A DNA stretch of 64,000 bases from Myxococcales bacterium (GTDB lineage: Bacteria > Myxococcota_A > UBA9160 > UBA4427), in NCBI GenBank assembly GCA_012960035.1, contig DUBZ01000071.1:35559-99558 (forward strand). The letters run 5' to 3'. Position 1 is the stretch's first letter. Each line of letters starts with the position of its first letter. Positions 17,836-26,455 of this stretch are shown here, piece after piece. The notes beneath the pieces were generated by a model. That model was not told the origin of the DNA and ran no database searches. It worked only from the letters and a program-made list of their open reading frames with translations. A program made the translations under genes and the position numbers.

Positions 17836-18566
17836 GCCTTTGCCTCTGTCCCGATGGCGGAGCCAGCACCTGCGCGTTGCTCGATGTTTTCGATTCGACC
17901 GCTCTTCAGGGTAATGATGCGATTTGTCTGTCGCGCAAGTTCGGTGTCATGGGTAACGATCACGAGGGTCGTCCCCTGCTCACGGTTCAGATCGAACAAA
18001 AGTTCAACGACGCCACGCCCGGTTTCCCCGTCAAGGTTCCCGGTCGGCTCGTCAGCGAATAGGATGCGCGGCTCGTTTGCGAATGCGCGCGCAATACCAA
18101 CCCGCTGCTGCTCGCCCCCCGAAAGTTGCGCGGGGTAGTGGTGCAAACGTTTCGCGAGCCCAACTCGCTCAAGGAGCGAAGTCGCGCGGGCTTGTGCCGC
18201 GGCGCGGTCGATCGCGCGATGGGCGGGCAGAAGCTCCAACGGGACAAGCACGTTTTCGAGAGCGGTCAGGGTTGGGATCAGTTGAAAGCTTTGAAACACA
18301 AAGCCAATTGCATCGGCGCGTAGTGCCGCACGCGCATCTTCATTGAGGTTCGACAAGTCTGAGCCAGCCAGAGCGACCGAACCTTCCGACGACAAGTCGA
18401 GCCCGGCAAGTAGCCCGAGCAAAGTCGTCTTCCCGCTACCGGAAGGGCCAAGGATGCTGACGATCTCGCCTTTCGCGACCTCGATCGAAACGTCGTCGAG
18501 CACGGTCAACGGCCCCTCGCCACCCGCACGCGGGTAGCGCTGACTCAGGTTCCGCGCGACGATCAT
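17832..18566 (-). CDS. ABC transporter ATP-binding protein (YbbA/LolD-like)
   Basis: A 244-residue ATPase. Walker A is GPSGSGKT at about 40-47, the signature is LSGGEQQRVGIARA near 148-161, Walker B is RILFADEPTGNLD near 167-179, and the H-loop is VIVTHD. This is the MacB/LolD subfamily that pairs with FtsX-type permeases. The ATG at 18566 is only 5 bp from the start of the divergent tesA-like gene, so the promoters of each must lie inside the other gene. Its TGA overlaps the permease TTG start. It powers export or lipid extraction by the permease encoded just downstream. Confidence 0.94.
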   Translation of the reverse strand: MIVARNLSQRYPRAGGEGPLTVLDDVSIEVAKGEIVSILGPSGSGKTTLLGLLAGLDLSSEGSVALAGSDLSNLNEDARAALRADAIGFVFQSFQLIPTLTALENVLVPLELLPAHRAIDRAAAQARATSLLERVGLAKRLHHYPAQLSGGEQQRVGIARAFANEPRILFADEPTGNLDGETGRGVVELLFDLNREQGTTLVIVTHDTELARQTNRIITLKSGRIENIEQRAGAGSAIGTEAKA

Positions 18567-18571
18567 GGACG

Positions 18572-19264
18572 ATGAAGATTCCGACAAAACGTTGGCGCCG
18601 ACAATACTCGCTGGGCCGCGCCATCGCTCGCAACATGACATTCTTTGCTGCGACGGTCTTCGCGATGATCTTCGTCTTGTTCGCGTCGAATGCGTCGATC
18701 GCCGCTGACGATCGGCCGGTGATCCTATTTATCGGCACCAGCCTGACGGCGGGCTACGGCCTCCCATCCCAAGAAGCCTTCCCCTCTCTGATCCAAAAGG
18801 AGATCGACGCAGAAGGCTTGAATTTCCGCGTCGTCAACGCGGGCGTGAGCGGAGACACTTCCGCCGGCGGCCTACGGCGCATCGACTGGTTATTGCAGTC
18901 CCCCGTTTCGGTGTTGGTACTCGAACTCGGAGCCAATGACATGCTCCGAGGCCTCGACCCCGACGCCATGCGGCAGAACCTGACAAAGATCATCGAGCGC
19001 ACCCGGGCCACAAACCCGACCGTGAAGCTCTTGGTGGCTGGCCTGCGCGCCGCGCCGAATCTGGGCTCAACTTACATTCAGAAGTTCGAATCGACGTATA
19101 CGGACCTCGCCAACCAGTACGCTGCACAGCTAATTCCTTTTTTGCTTGAAGACGTCGCCGCGCGGCCGGGTCTCAATCAAGTCGACGGCATCCACCCCAC
19201 TGCAGAAGGCCACAAGTTGATCGCCAAGCGAGTTTGGGGCGTGTTGCAGGACATGCTGCGGTAA
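18572..19264 (+). CDS. tesA: Periplasmic SGNH/GDSL arylesterase (TesA-like)
   Basis: A 230-residue secreted SGNH hydrolase. A signal peptide with a long basic n-region and hydrophobic core (MTFFAATVFAMIFVLFA) ends near NASIAADD. Block I is FIGTSLTAGYGL (GTSL in place of GDSL), block III is LELGANDMLRG, and block V is DGIHPTAEGH with the catalytic Asp and His. The expected oxyanion glycine is in NAGVSGDTSAGG. It matches TesA (acyl-CoA thioesterase I/protease I/lysophospholipase L1), acting on esters and thioesters in the periplasm. The ATG at 18572 is used; an internal ATG at 18635 would give a shorter signal peptide and is equally plausible. Confidence 0.93.
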   Translation: MKIPTKRWRRQYSLGRAIARNMTFFAATVFAMIFVLFASNASIAADDRPVILFIGTSLTAGYGLPSQEAFPSLIQKEIDAEGLNFRVVNAGVSGDTSAGGLRRIDWLLQSPVSVLVLELGANDMLRGLDPDAMRQNLTKIIERTRATNPTVKLLVAGLRAAPNLGSTYIQKFESTYTDLANQYAAQLIPFLLEDVAARPGLNQVDGIHPTAEGHKLIAKRVWGVLQDMLR

Positions 19265-19521
19265 ACCGTGGGGCCCCCGCAACTGTGAGCCGCGGGTTCT
19301 CGAATTGACTGCGGGGACGTATTGCGCGGGTTGACGAATTCGACAGCACTCCTTCAACGCAGAGCATGCGGGTAGGATCAGCACGATTTCGAAGCGCACC
19401 GATTCAACGAAGATTCGCGAGCGGCGAGACATTGCGTGCAATGGTCCGAGTTGGCGCGTGCGAAGCTGCGTCTCGCTGTCTCTCGTCGCGCGGGCGTAAA
19501 GTCAAGTGCGCGCGGCGCGCA

Positions 19522-20274
19522 TCAACTCCGCTTACCGAAGCTTGCGAGACGTGCTTCAAGATCGGGAGTCGTTCCTTTGCTATTGGCCCGTTCCCACGCA
19601 AGACCCTCTTCGTACGTCATGCGCGAAGCGGCGTCGATCAACGCCTTGCCTTCGCGAAGCGAATGCCATGACTGCTCAACGATGCGCTGCGCCATTTCAA
19701 GGGTTGCGGTCTCAAGAGAGGCATCGGACACGCACACATTCGCGAGCCCGAACTCAACAGCTTCGTCTCCGCTCAAGACACGACCGGTGTACATCAGTTC
19801 TTTGGCACGCTTCACACCAATGCGGTGCGGCAGTCTCGCCGTCATCCCCCACATCGGCACCATGCCCCAGCCCGCGTGGGTGTCGCAAAACTTCGCCGTG
19901 TCACTCGCGACGAGCAAGTCTGCGATCAACGCAAGCTCAAGCGCACCCGTATAACAATGTCCGCGCACACTCGCGATGACGGGCTGCGGCAACCCCTCGA
20001 GCAGGTTGATGACATCGGTTCGGTAGTGGAGATGAGGATCCTTATCGCCCGCTTGCAACGACTTGATGTCATTGCCCGAGGAGAAAGACCGCCCCTCGCC
20101 GCGCAAGATCACGCAACCGACTTCATCCGTCTGTTGCACAAGCATCTTGGCGTGTGCTTCGAGTTCCTCGAAAACCCCAAGAGAGAGTGCGTTAAGGGCG
20201 TCTGGCCTGTTGAGACTAATGGTGCAGATGCCGCCCTCGTCTTTGCGCGTCACCAACACGGCTGAATCAGACAA
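19522..20274 (-). CDS. Crotonase family protein (enoyl-CoA hydratase/isomerase-like)
   Basis: A 250-residue crotonase-fold protein. Oxyanion segments are FSSGNDIKSL (64-73) and GHCYTGALELALIAD (105-119). Glu113 keeps the first hydratase glutamate, but the second position is His133 (FCDTHAGWG), so an ordinary hydratase is unlikely. No ATG is available near the expected N-terminus: the gene most likely starts at TTG (20274), with GGAG 8 nt upstream, 3 bp after the stop of the upstream lipocalin-like gene. It is therefore probably translated from the same message as that gene and the kinase-like gene before it. Confidence 0.85.
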   Translation of the reverse strand: MSDSAVLVTRKDEGGICTISLNRPDALNALSLGVFEELEAHAKMLVQQTDEVGCVILRGEGRSFSSGNDIKSLQAGDKDPHLHYRTDVINLLEGLPQPVIASVRGHCYTGALELALIADLLVASDTAKFCDTHAGWGMVPMWGMTARLPHRIGVKRAKELMYTGRVLSGDEAVEFGLANVCVSDASLETATLEMAQRIVEQSWHSLREGKALIDAASRMTYEEGLAWERANSKGTTPDLEARLASFGKRS

Positions 20275-20277
20275 GGT

Positions 20278-21393
20278 TCAATCTCCGAAAATATTTTTGA
20301 AGCCGTAGCGCGCATGCGGACCGATGTGGATCTGTTCGAGAACACCGATCCCCTTTTGATCGCCACTGGTCGCCATCACAACCTGTTGAATGTGAACGTT
20401 GTCGTAAGCGTTCTCATCGACCTCGTCGCACTTCCAGCTTTCGCCGCCAATTGCGAGTTCGCCCTTCCACTTGCCGTGACCCCATTCAGGATGCATGTAC
20501 CCGATCCCCTTCATGCGGAAACACAAAACCGGGTCGAGGTGAATGTCCTCGCGCTTGCCGTCAAGGGTGTGCAGGGTGATGTCTGCCGAATTGGCGCGAC
20601 GCGTTCCCGGGATGAAGGTCATGTTGTGTTCACCGCCGGCAAGGAACTGCGTTGCGGGATCTTCGGTGCCGGGGATGTCGCTCACGTCCTTGTAGACGGG
20701 ACAGATCATTCCATCGAAATGCCACTGCACGCCGTGTTCGTTTTCGAAGAGCCCGAGATGGGTGCAGCGATCTTTCCAGTGCAGTGGCGCCCATAGAAAG
20801 AAGACGCCGCCGGGTTCGGTCGGTGGTGCGCCAGGGGGCGCTGGGTCGCCAACGGGGCGCAAGCCCCAGCTGCGATCCTTGGTGCCGAACACCCGGGAAG
20901 GATCGATCTTGACTGACTTGCCTTCGTAGCGGATTTCACCTTCCCAATGACCAAACTGATTGAAGCGCGTGGCTTCCATCCGGCCGACACGTCGTCGAGC
21001 GAGTTGGTGCCCTTCTTCGATGCTCGCTGTTCGCGGGATCCACTGAAGTTCACCCGCGATTCCCGTTTCGTTGTCGTCGAGAGTCACCTTCAAGCGCTTC
21101 ATCGGTTCTTGGATGTCGATTGAAAATGGGCCGATGTTCAGGTCCGTGGGCTCAACCGGCGCGCGGCGAGAGCCGTGGAATGCATACTGCTTGCCATCGA
21201 TTACAAGCGACAGGCCACAGTCCATGATGCCCAGGTTTGGATAGAGGGCCGCACCGATTCCAAAGTAGAAGGCACCATCGTCTTGATAGCCGTTGAACCA
21301 GTAACGGTCATAGACATTGCGATCGCTCGACGCAGGGTGGATCAACGGCTCCGAAGTCTGGTGAATGGGATAGTCGTCAAATTTTGAGAGCAT
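20278..21393 (-). CDS. Conserved hypothetical protein, AttH/CrtC lipocalin-like
   Basis: A 371-residue protein without signal peptide or membrane segment. It is rich in beta-strand-like, aromatic stretches: YDRYWFNGYQDDGAFYFGIG near 28-47, FNQFGHWEGEIRYEGK near 145-160, DRSWGLRPVG near 173-182 and GGVFFLWAPLHW near 195-206. The pattern 'xRYWFNGY ... DRSWG.R' is known to me from proteins found beside lipid and steroid catabolic genes in actinobacteria and proteobacteria. It resembles hydroxyneurosporene-synthase/AttH two-lipocalin proteins. A hydration or isomerase role on a hydrophobic substrate is possible but unproven. It lies between the kinase-like gene and a crotonase gene, all minus strand, with AGGAGAAG before the ATG. 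Confidence 0.7.
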   Translation of the reverse strand: MLSKFDDYPIHQTSEPLIHPASSDRNVYDRYWFNGYQDDGAFYFGIGAALYPNLGIMDCGLSLVIDGKQYAFHGSRRAPVEPTDLNIGPFSIDIQEPMKRLKVTLDDNETGIAGELQWIPRTASIEEGHQLARRRVGRMEATRFNQFGHWEGEIRYEGKSVKIDPSRVFGTKDRSWGLRPVGDPAPPGAPPTEPGGVFFLWAPLHWKDRCTHLGLFENEHGVQWHFDGMICPVYKDVSDIPGTEDPATQFLAGGEHNMTFIPGTRRANSADITLHTLDGKREDIHLDPVLCFRMKGIGYMHPEWGHGKWKGELAIGGESWKCDEVDENAYDNVHIQQVVMATSGDQKGIGVLEQIHIGPHARYGFKNIFGD

Positions 21394-21445
21394 GCCTTCT
21401 CCTGTGATCGGTGTGGATGATCGCCGTGTTGGACAGCGGGTCTAT

Positions 21446-22543
21446 TTAGATCAGTTGGTCGCTTTCGAGATCGCGGATCGCTTGGCATGCGCGTGAGCAC
21501 ATGGCCATAAACATTTCGTCACCGCGATCGGTTTGGATCACCGCCATGGCACCGAGCACCGTGACGAGAGGGCCTTGGAAGTGACCGTAACGATAATCGT
21601 CGAAACACTCGGCAAACGTGTAGTCGGCGACCCCGCCTGCACATAACGCTTCGTGATAGCCAAGAATCAAGTCTTGCTCGTACTTGATGCGGTCTTCGAT
21701 CACGAGTGAGTTGCCGAGAAAGTAGGCGGTGTCTCGGCCCGCATGTCCAAGCGTCACGGTTTGCCAGTCCACTGCGGCAACAGGGGCCCCACCGGCCTCC
21801 GTACCGAACAGGAGATTGTCGAGGCGGTAGTCGCCGTGCACAAGCGCGAAGCGATCACCCCGTCCGGTTAACCAGCGCTCGGCGTTGTTGGCAAAGTGAC
21901 GAAGTACGGAAGCGTCTTCATCCGAAAGCCTCGCCTTGTAGCGCTCGATAAACCCTTCCGTCGCTGGCATGAGGATGTTCGTAAAGAGCGCCGCGACTTC
22001 GGGGGTCACGCGACTCAACCACGAATACCCGTCAAGCTTGGCATCGCACCAACTTGAAGCGTGCAAGCCGGCAAGGTTTTGCAAAGCCAGCCGAGCTTCA
22101 TCGGGGCTGCAACCGCGGATCTGATCGCCCTGTTCCGCCGGTGCAAGATCTTCCATCACGAGAACAAACACGTCGTTGGCTGAGGAGATGTCTGCGTGAT
22201 AACAGTGCGGCGTGCGCACGGCGAGACGCGACGCGAGGTCTCGATAGAAGTTGACCTCGGTGACGTACCCGCCCGCGGCCCCCGACGCTCTGCTCGTGGG
22301 ATCCGTCGAGCAGACCTTTACGACCAACGAATCGGGCGCGCCCTCAGGCTTGTCCTGGTAATCGAGTTCGAGGCGATAGTTGTCCGCCATCTGGCCGGTC
22401 CCGACGGGACTCGATCGAAAACCCGTCACGGATGCGTTGATTTCATTGTTCGCCAACACACCACTCAGCCACTCGGGGGTAAGGCGATCGGGGTGATCGA
22501 TCAGTGGAAGATCGTGGGTGTTGTCGCCTTCAGCGCGGGTCAT
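21446..22543 (-). CDS. Phosphotransferase family protein (aminoglycoside kinase-like fold)
   Basis: A 365-residue protein with the APH/choline-kinase-like fold (ecdysteroid-kinase/DUF1679-like subgroup). The catalytic loop is LVHGDYRLDNLLFG near 232-245, and the metal-binding motif follows as AAVDWQ near 255-260. An N-lobe lysine in SLVVKVCS (about residue 76) and LVMEDLAP (hinge) are also visible. Such proteins phosphorylate small hydroxylated molecules and frequently sit beside acyl-CoA dehydrogenase or steroid genes. The substrate is unknown. It is first of three closely spaced minus-strand genes (52 bp, then 3 bp apart), so a shared role with the lipocalin-like protein and crotonase is likely. 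Confidence 0.85.
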   Translation of the reverse strand: MTRAEGDNTHDLPLIDHPDRLTPEWLSGVLANNEINASVTGFRSSPVGTGQMADNYRLELDYQDKPEGAPDSLVVKVCSTDPTSRASGAAGGYVTEVNFYRDLASRLAVRTPHCYHADISSANDVFVLVMEDLAPAEQGDQIRGCSPDEARLALQNLAGLHASSWCDAKLDGYSWLSRVTPEVAALFTNILMPATEGFIERYKARLSDEDASVLRHFANNAERWLTGRGDRFALVHGDYRLDNLLFGTEAGGAPVAAVDWQTVTLGHAGRDTAYFLGNSLVIEDRIKYEQDLILGYHEALCAGGVADYTFAECFDDYRYGHFQGPLVTVLGAMAVIQTDRGDEMFMAMCSRACQAIRDLESDQLI

Positions 22544-22911
22544 TTTGGGCTCCGGACCGATTTCGGCAGTGGATCGCGAACGTGTGCGTGTTTGTAGATT
22601 GATGAACCCGATGTTGTCTCAGCGATGAATGAAAACTTGCCGGGAATCAAGCGCTTGGGACCCACGGTAGGACACGGGTTCACGAGGTGCCGCGTATGCG
22701 AGCGAGCGCCTAGGGCGAGCAAACCTCGCGCGCAAGTTGGACCGAGCTGCACTAGATCTCAGTTTCAAGCAGGTTTCTCTTTCAGAACAATATAATTTCA
22801 TCTTTAATTTCAATAGGTTAGTAGATTTTTTTTGAAATTCGATTCATTATGTCTCTTTCTGTCACTATCTATCGATATAGTAATAACGACTTTCGCACAC
22901 AAGGTTCACTC
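22544..22911. other. AT-rich divergent intergenic region
   Basis: About 370 bp without a gene. The part from 22780 to 22860 is markedly AT-rich against the GC-rich background (TATAAT at 22791, a T8 run near 22825), a likely promoter zone for the PaaX-type gene. An inverted repeat lies at 22864-22881. Confidence 0.5.
22864..22881. promoter_or_regulatory. Inverted repeat before PaaX-type gene, putative operator
   Basis: ACTAT and ATAGT flank CTATCGAT, and TATCGATA inside is a perfect 8-bp palindrome. It ends 30 bp before the regulator's ATG, a position suited to autoregulation. Inference only. Confidence 0.35.
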
Positions 22912-23793
22912 ATGTACCCAAGGCAGGCCAAGCCCGTCTCCGCAAAGACACTCGTGATCGATCTGCTTTCAACCATGCCCGCCCGCCATCCCGTCCCGGT
23001 GGGGGCCCTGGTGCGCGCAGCGGCGCTATTCGGAATCGGCGAGAACAGCATGCGGGTGGCACTCGCACGGCTGCGTTCGAGTGCGTCGATCGAATCGGAC
23101 ACCCGCGGCTTTTATCGCCTGAGTCGCAAGGCACAGCCGGTCAATCGAAAGGTGCGCAGCTGGCCCACCCTCGAGCAAGGCGCCTGCGATTGGGATGGGA
23201 GTTACCTCGCAGTCGAAACCAGCGGCCTCCACCGCCGCGATCGTCGAGGGGCGAAGGTGCGTGATCGCGCGCTTCGCTTGCTCGGCTTCGAACGGCTTTC
23301 GCCCGCGCTGATGGTGCGACCCAACAACTTGGTCGGGGGGGCGACGACTTGTCGCGAACGCCTCGTCGAACTTGGCTTTGCACCGGCGCCGGTTCTTTTT
23401 CAATTGAATGACCTCGACCCCGAGCTTGAGCAACGTGCGCGCAACCTTTGGGCGACAGCCGACCTTGAAGCGCGATATGCCGAGACACGCGCCAACCTCG
23501 AGCGCAGTACTGCACGTTTTCCAGAGCTATCCGTCGACGAAGCGATGGCCGAGTCGTTTCAGATTGGTGGCGAAGCTGTTCGACAACTTGTGCTCGACCC
23601 CTTGCTCCCGAAAGAGATCATCGACACCGCGGCTCGAAGCGCGGTCGTCGAAGCCATGCGGCAGTACGATCGCGTGGGTCGCGAAGCTTGGAAGCAATGG
23701 GCCGGTGCCTCAGTTGAACTCGAACGAAGCCCCGTCGACATGGGGACCCTCGACTCCGTACCGAGCGAAGTGCCCGCGTTGGCGAGCACCTGA
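22912..23793 (+). CDS. PaaX family transcriptional regulator
   Basis: A 293-residue regulator with the PaaX domain order: an N-terminal winged helix (SAKTLVIDLLSTMPAR, then SMRVALARLRSSASIESD) at about 10-65, a central PaaX domain (WDGSYLAV, then RALRLLGFERLSPALMVRPN), and the C-terminal helical part (DEAMAESFQIGGEAVRQLVLDPLLP). PaaX represses phenylacetate genes in E. coli by sensing phenylacetyl-CoA; homologues sense other acyl-CoAs. No paa genes are here, so the local target is probably the desaturase 70 bp downstream. The ATG at 22912 follows AAGG; a longer frame from 22849 is less likely. Confidence 0.9.
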   Translation: MYPRQAKPVSAKTLVIDLLSTMPARHPVPVGALVRAAALFGIGENSMRVALARLRSSASIESDTRGFYRLSRKAQPVNRKVRSWPTLEQGACDWDGSYLAVETSGLHRRDRRGAKVRDRALRLLGFERLSPALMVRPNNLVGGATTCRERLVELGFAPAPVLFQLNDLDPELEQRARNLWATADLEARYAETRANLERSTARFPELSVDEAMAESFQIGGEAVRQLVLDPLLPKEIIDTAARSAVVEAMRQYDRVGREAWKQWAGASVELERSPVDMGTLDSVPSEVPALAST

Positions 23794-23863
23794 AACCTCA
23801 TTCGCGCCACCCGCTCTTCACACGGTCACCCATGACTGTCGAGATATTGCAAGGAGAAACACC

Positions 23864-24802
23864 ATGACAACCGCAACCGCCGAGCCCACACGCCGGCCCG
23901 TACGCATCACCGACTTCGTCACTCCAAAGGAGCTCGCATCCTTTACCGAGCGCAGCGATTTGCGAGCCATCGGCGCGATCGCCTTCAACTGGTTGATGGT
24001 GGTGTTGATCTTTGCGGGCGTTGCGATGTTTACGAACCCAATCACGATCCTGGTCGGAATCGCCCTCTTAGGGGGGCGTCAGCTGGGTTTCGCGGCCTTG
24101 ATGCACGATTGTGGACACGAAACTCTGTTTGCGAACAAGACCGCAAACCTCCATGTCGGCCAGTGGCTGTGCGCATATCCGATCCTGTCAGACTTGCCGC
24201 GTTATGCCGCCGGGCATCGGCGCCACCACGCACTCGCCGGCACTCAAGACGACCCCGACCTCCCCAACTACAGCAAGTACCCGATCAGTCGTTCGAGCTT
24301 CGGCCGCAAAGTGATGCGTGACTTGACCGGACAAACCGGATGGAAGGCGCTTCGTGCTACGTGGCGCCGAGGCAAGGCTGGGATCTTTGGTGCGCCGTGG
24401 AAAGAGAATGCACTCGGCGGTCACATCATTGTTAACGGCTTGATGTTCGGTGCCTTTCTCATGGCGGGCGAAGGTTGGCTGTATCTCATGTGGCCCGCAT
24501 CGTTCTTGACGACGTACATGTTGATCGCACGCTTGCGACAAGTGGCCGAACACGGCGGGACTCCCGATTTGTACGATCCGGACCCGCGGCTCAACACGCG
24601 CACTACGATTGTACGCTGGTTCGAAAAGCCGTTCGTTGCGCCCTTCAACCTCAACTACCACCTTGAGCATCACTTCCATTCGGGCATCCCTTTTTACAAC
24701 CTCAAAGCCTTTCACGACTTCTTGGTTGCAAAGGGTGTCTTCGATGAAACCTACTTCCCGGTTGGATACGACCAACTCTTTTCGGAAGTCGTTCCCGCTT
24801 AA
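23864..24802 (+). CDS. Membrane fatty acid desaturase
   Basis: A 312-residue integral-membrane di-iron desaturase. The three histidine boxes are present: HDCGH (about 81-85), HRRHH (about 116-120) and HLEHHFH (about 265-271). Hydrophobic segments run around 36-75 and 185-220. It introduces a double bond into a fatty acyl or lipid substrate using O2 and an electron donor such as ferredoxin; the regiochemistry cannot be read from sequence. A strong AAGGAG precedes the ATG at 23864; the open frame extends far upstream out of phase with the regulator gene, which is not coding. It is probably controlled by the upstream PaaX-type protein, perhaps through acyl-CoA levels. Confidence 0.94.
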   Translation: MTTATAEPTRRPVRITDFVTPKELASFTERSDLRAIGAIAFNWLMVVLIFAGVAMFTNPITILVGIALLGGRQLGFAALMHDCGHETLFANKTANLHVGQWLCAYPILSDLPRYAAGHRRHHALAGTQDDPDLPNYSKYPISRSSFGRKVMRDLTGQTGWKALRATWRRGKAGIFGAPWKENALGGHIIVNGLMFGAFLMAGEGWLYLMWPASFLTTYMLIARLRQVAEHGGTPDLYDPDPRLNTRTTIVRWFEKPFVAPFNLNYHLEHHFHSGIPFYNLKAFHDFLVAKGVFDETYFPVGYDQLFSEVVPA

Positions 24803-24827
24803 AGGGTTCGCGTCGCAGCTCGATCGT

Positions 24828-25508
24828 TTAGCCCTTTAGCCACGCGTAGCTTTGCTTAAACTTTTCGTGGCCACCGCGCTCGAGCACCACCCCGTGCGTA
24901 ACCGTCACGCGGTCAAAGTCCCATTCGAGGATCTTGTCGATCCCGCGGCGAATCGCAGCCTTATCCTTCATGAAGGACTTTGCGAGGCGGGATGGGCCAA
25001 AATGGCCGTATCCGCCCATAATGCGCATCACGAGCCGTGTGATGAATGAATCCGAATGCACCATGTTGAAGCAAAGATCGGTGAGTAAAAGGGTTCGGCT
25101 CGAAGGGTGAAAGAAGACGATCTCGCCCAGCACCGGCGCACCCTCAACCTTCACTTGCTTGATGTCCGCCGACCAAGCCCCGGGTGTCTCGTCGGTGAGC
25201 ACTTCGAAGTCGAGCGACGGCACCTTTTCTTCAAACGTTTCCGGCGCATAGAACTTCGCGCCGTCATAACGCGCTCGCCAGTCTTCAACGAACTCGTTGT
25301 GAAACAGGTTCGGCGCGACCGCGTGCGCAACGTTGCCAAGTTTCGAAATCTCGACATGGTCCCCATCGTCTGCGGGACCTAGCGCGTGTACGAACAAACT
25401 GCCGTCGGAAAGACGGATCACGGTCGTCCGGGTTCCGATCTGAATCCCACCCGGCATCGCGAACTCGTGATCGATGACCCACAGGTTTTCGTCAAGCTTT
25501 CGAAGCAT
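24828..25508 (-). CDS. DUF4336-like metallo-beta-lactamase-fold protein
   Basis: A 226-residue protein beginning MLRKLDENLWVIDHEF, with GTRTTVIRLSDGSLFVHALGP, which has the layout of DUF4336 proteins. These are relatives of the metallo-beta-lactamase fold that lack the canonical HxHxDH motif. Here the middle region has NLFHNEFVEDW and later LLLTDLCFNMVH and VTHGVVLERGG, possible remnants of metal-site loops. Function is unknown; a non-hydrolytic or structural role is possible. The ATG at 25508 follows GAGGAAG. It converges on the desaturase gene, and the crotonase gene lies 83 bp upstream on the same strand. Confidence 0.75.
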   Translation of the reverse strand: MLRKLDENLWVIDHEFAMPGGIQIGTRTTVIRLSDGSLFVHALGPADDGDHVEISKLGNVAHAVAPNLFHNEFVEDWRARYDGAKFYAPETFEEKVPSLDFEVLTDETPGAWSADIKQVKVEGAPVLGEIVFFHPSSRTLLLTDLCFNMVHSDSFITRLVMRIMGGYGHFGPSRLAKSFMKDKAAIRRGIDKILEWDFDRVTVTHGVVLERGGHEKFKQSYAWLKG

Positions 25509-25591
25509 GCCCTCTTCCTCCAATTGATTCCGTAATTCCAAAGTGCCTCTGGCCGGCTCCAAACGCCGCCTGGAGCCGATTTTGAAAACCG

Positions 25592-26272
25592 CTACGGCAT
25601 GCCTCGGAAGTCGATCGTAGCGCGCATCGCCTCGCCGGTTGCCGGGTACATGCCGCGCTTGAGCGTGCCCATAATGGGGTGCGCTTTCGATGCATACGAG
25701 GCAGCAACCGCGACTGCATGGGGCAGAACTTCTTCTTCGGGCAAGATCACGTCCACGATCTTTTTTTCGAGTGCGAGCTCCGCGCCATAACGCGTGCCCG
25801 TCACGACCACTTCATGTGCAGTCTGATGGGGCAAGCGTGCTTGAATGATCGCGGTCATGCCCGGATGCAGGTCGGCCTTCATGTCGACTTCTGGCATGCA
25901 GAAATATCCGCGCTCCGTTCGCATGATTCGCAGGTCGTGACCCAGTGCGGTCTGCGCGCCGGCTCCGAACGCATGGCCATTCATTGCAGCAACGGTGTAG
26001 GCGGGAAAAAACAAGACGCGTTCCATGATGCCCATTACCTGACTCAAGTATGTGTTCGCGTCGCCAGATGCGTCTGACATCATGTAGTCGAGGTCGAGGC
26101 CATTCGAATAGAACTTGCCCGTCCCGGTCGTCACCAATGCTTTGGCTCCGTCGGCCTTTTCGACTTCGTCGAGTGCCTGGTTCCAGGCTTCAATCATTTC
26201 GGGACCGAAGCGGTTTTCGCCGTGATCCAGCCGCAGAACAAACACGTCGCCATCGCGAGAGAGATCAATCAT
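25592..26272 (-). CDS. Crotonase family protein (enoyl-CoA isomerase-like)
   Basis: A short crotonase-fold protein of 226 residues. Oxyanion segments are FYSNGLDLDYM (54-64) and GHAFGAGAQTALGHD (99-113). The first hydratase glutamate position is Thr108, while Glu128 is kept in CMPEVDM. This single-glutamate pattern is that of peroxisomal-type delta3,delta2-enoyl-CoA isomerases, and the FYSNGLDL motif fits that group. It is predicted to shift double bonds in unsaturated acyl-CoA, which would suit a host with its own desaturase (encoded 0.8 kb away). The start is ATG at 26272. Confidence 0.86.
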   Translation of the reverse strand: MIDLSRDGDVFVLRLDHGENRFGPEMIEAWNQALDEVEKADGAKALVTTGTGKFYSNGLDLDYMMSDASGDANTYLSQVMGIMERVLFFPAYTVAAMNGHAFGAGAQTALGHDLRIMRTERGYFCMPEVDMKADLHPGMTAIIQARLPHQTAHEVVVTGTRYGAELALEKKIVDVILPEEEVLPHAVAVAASYASKAHPIMGTLKRGMYPATGEAMRATIDFRGMP

Positions 26273-26455
26273 CGCGGAATCGTAGGCGGTTGATCCGAAT
26301 CGAGCGACAGTTCATTCAACGCCATGTCCCTCCGGGGCATTTTGTTTTTCGTTTATTTTCAGTGGTTTGGAGACTTCGAATACTGATTCGCAGTCCCCCC
26401 CCCCTCGGTACACGACTGCGCGCCGCCCGATGTCGACGGGTACACTGAACGCGCC

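Noticed and set aside
22791..22796. TATAAT as a defined sigma70 promoter of the PaaX-type gene
   Set aside because: No acceptable -35 hexamer 16-18 bp upstream; left only as an AT-rich region.
24795..24840. AAAGGG ... CCCTTT inverted repeat as a bidirectional terminator
   Set aside because: Stem of about 7 bp with a loop of about 25 nt and no T-run after GC-rich stem; too weak to claim.
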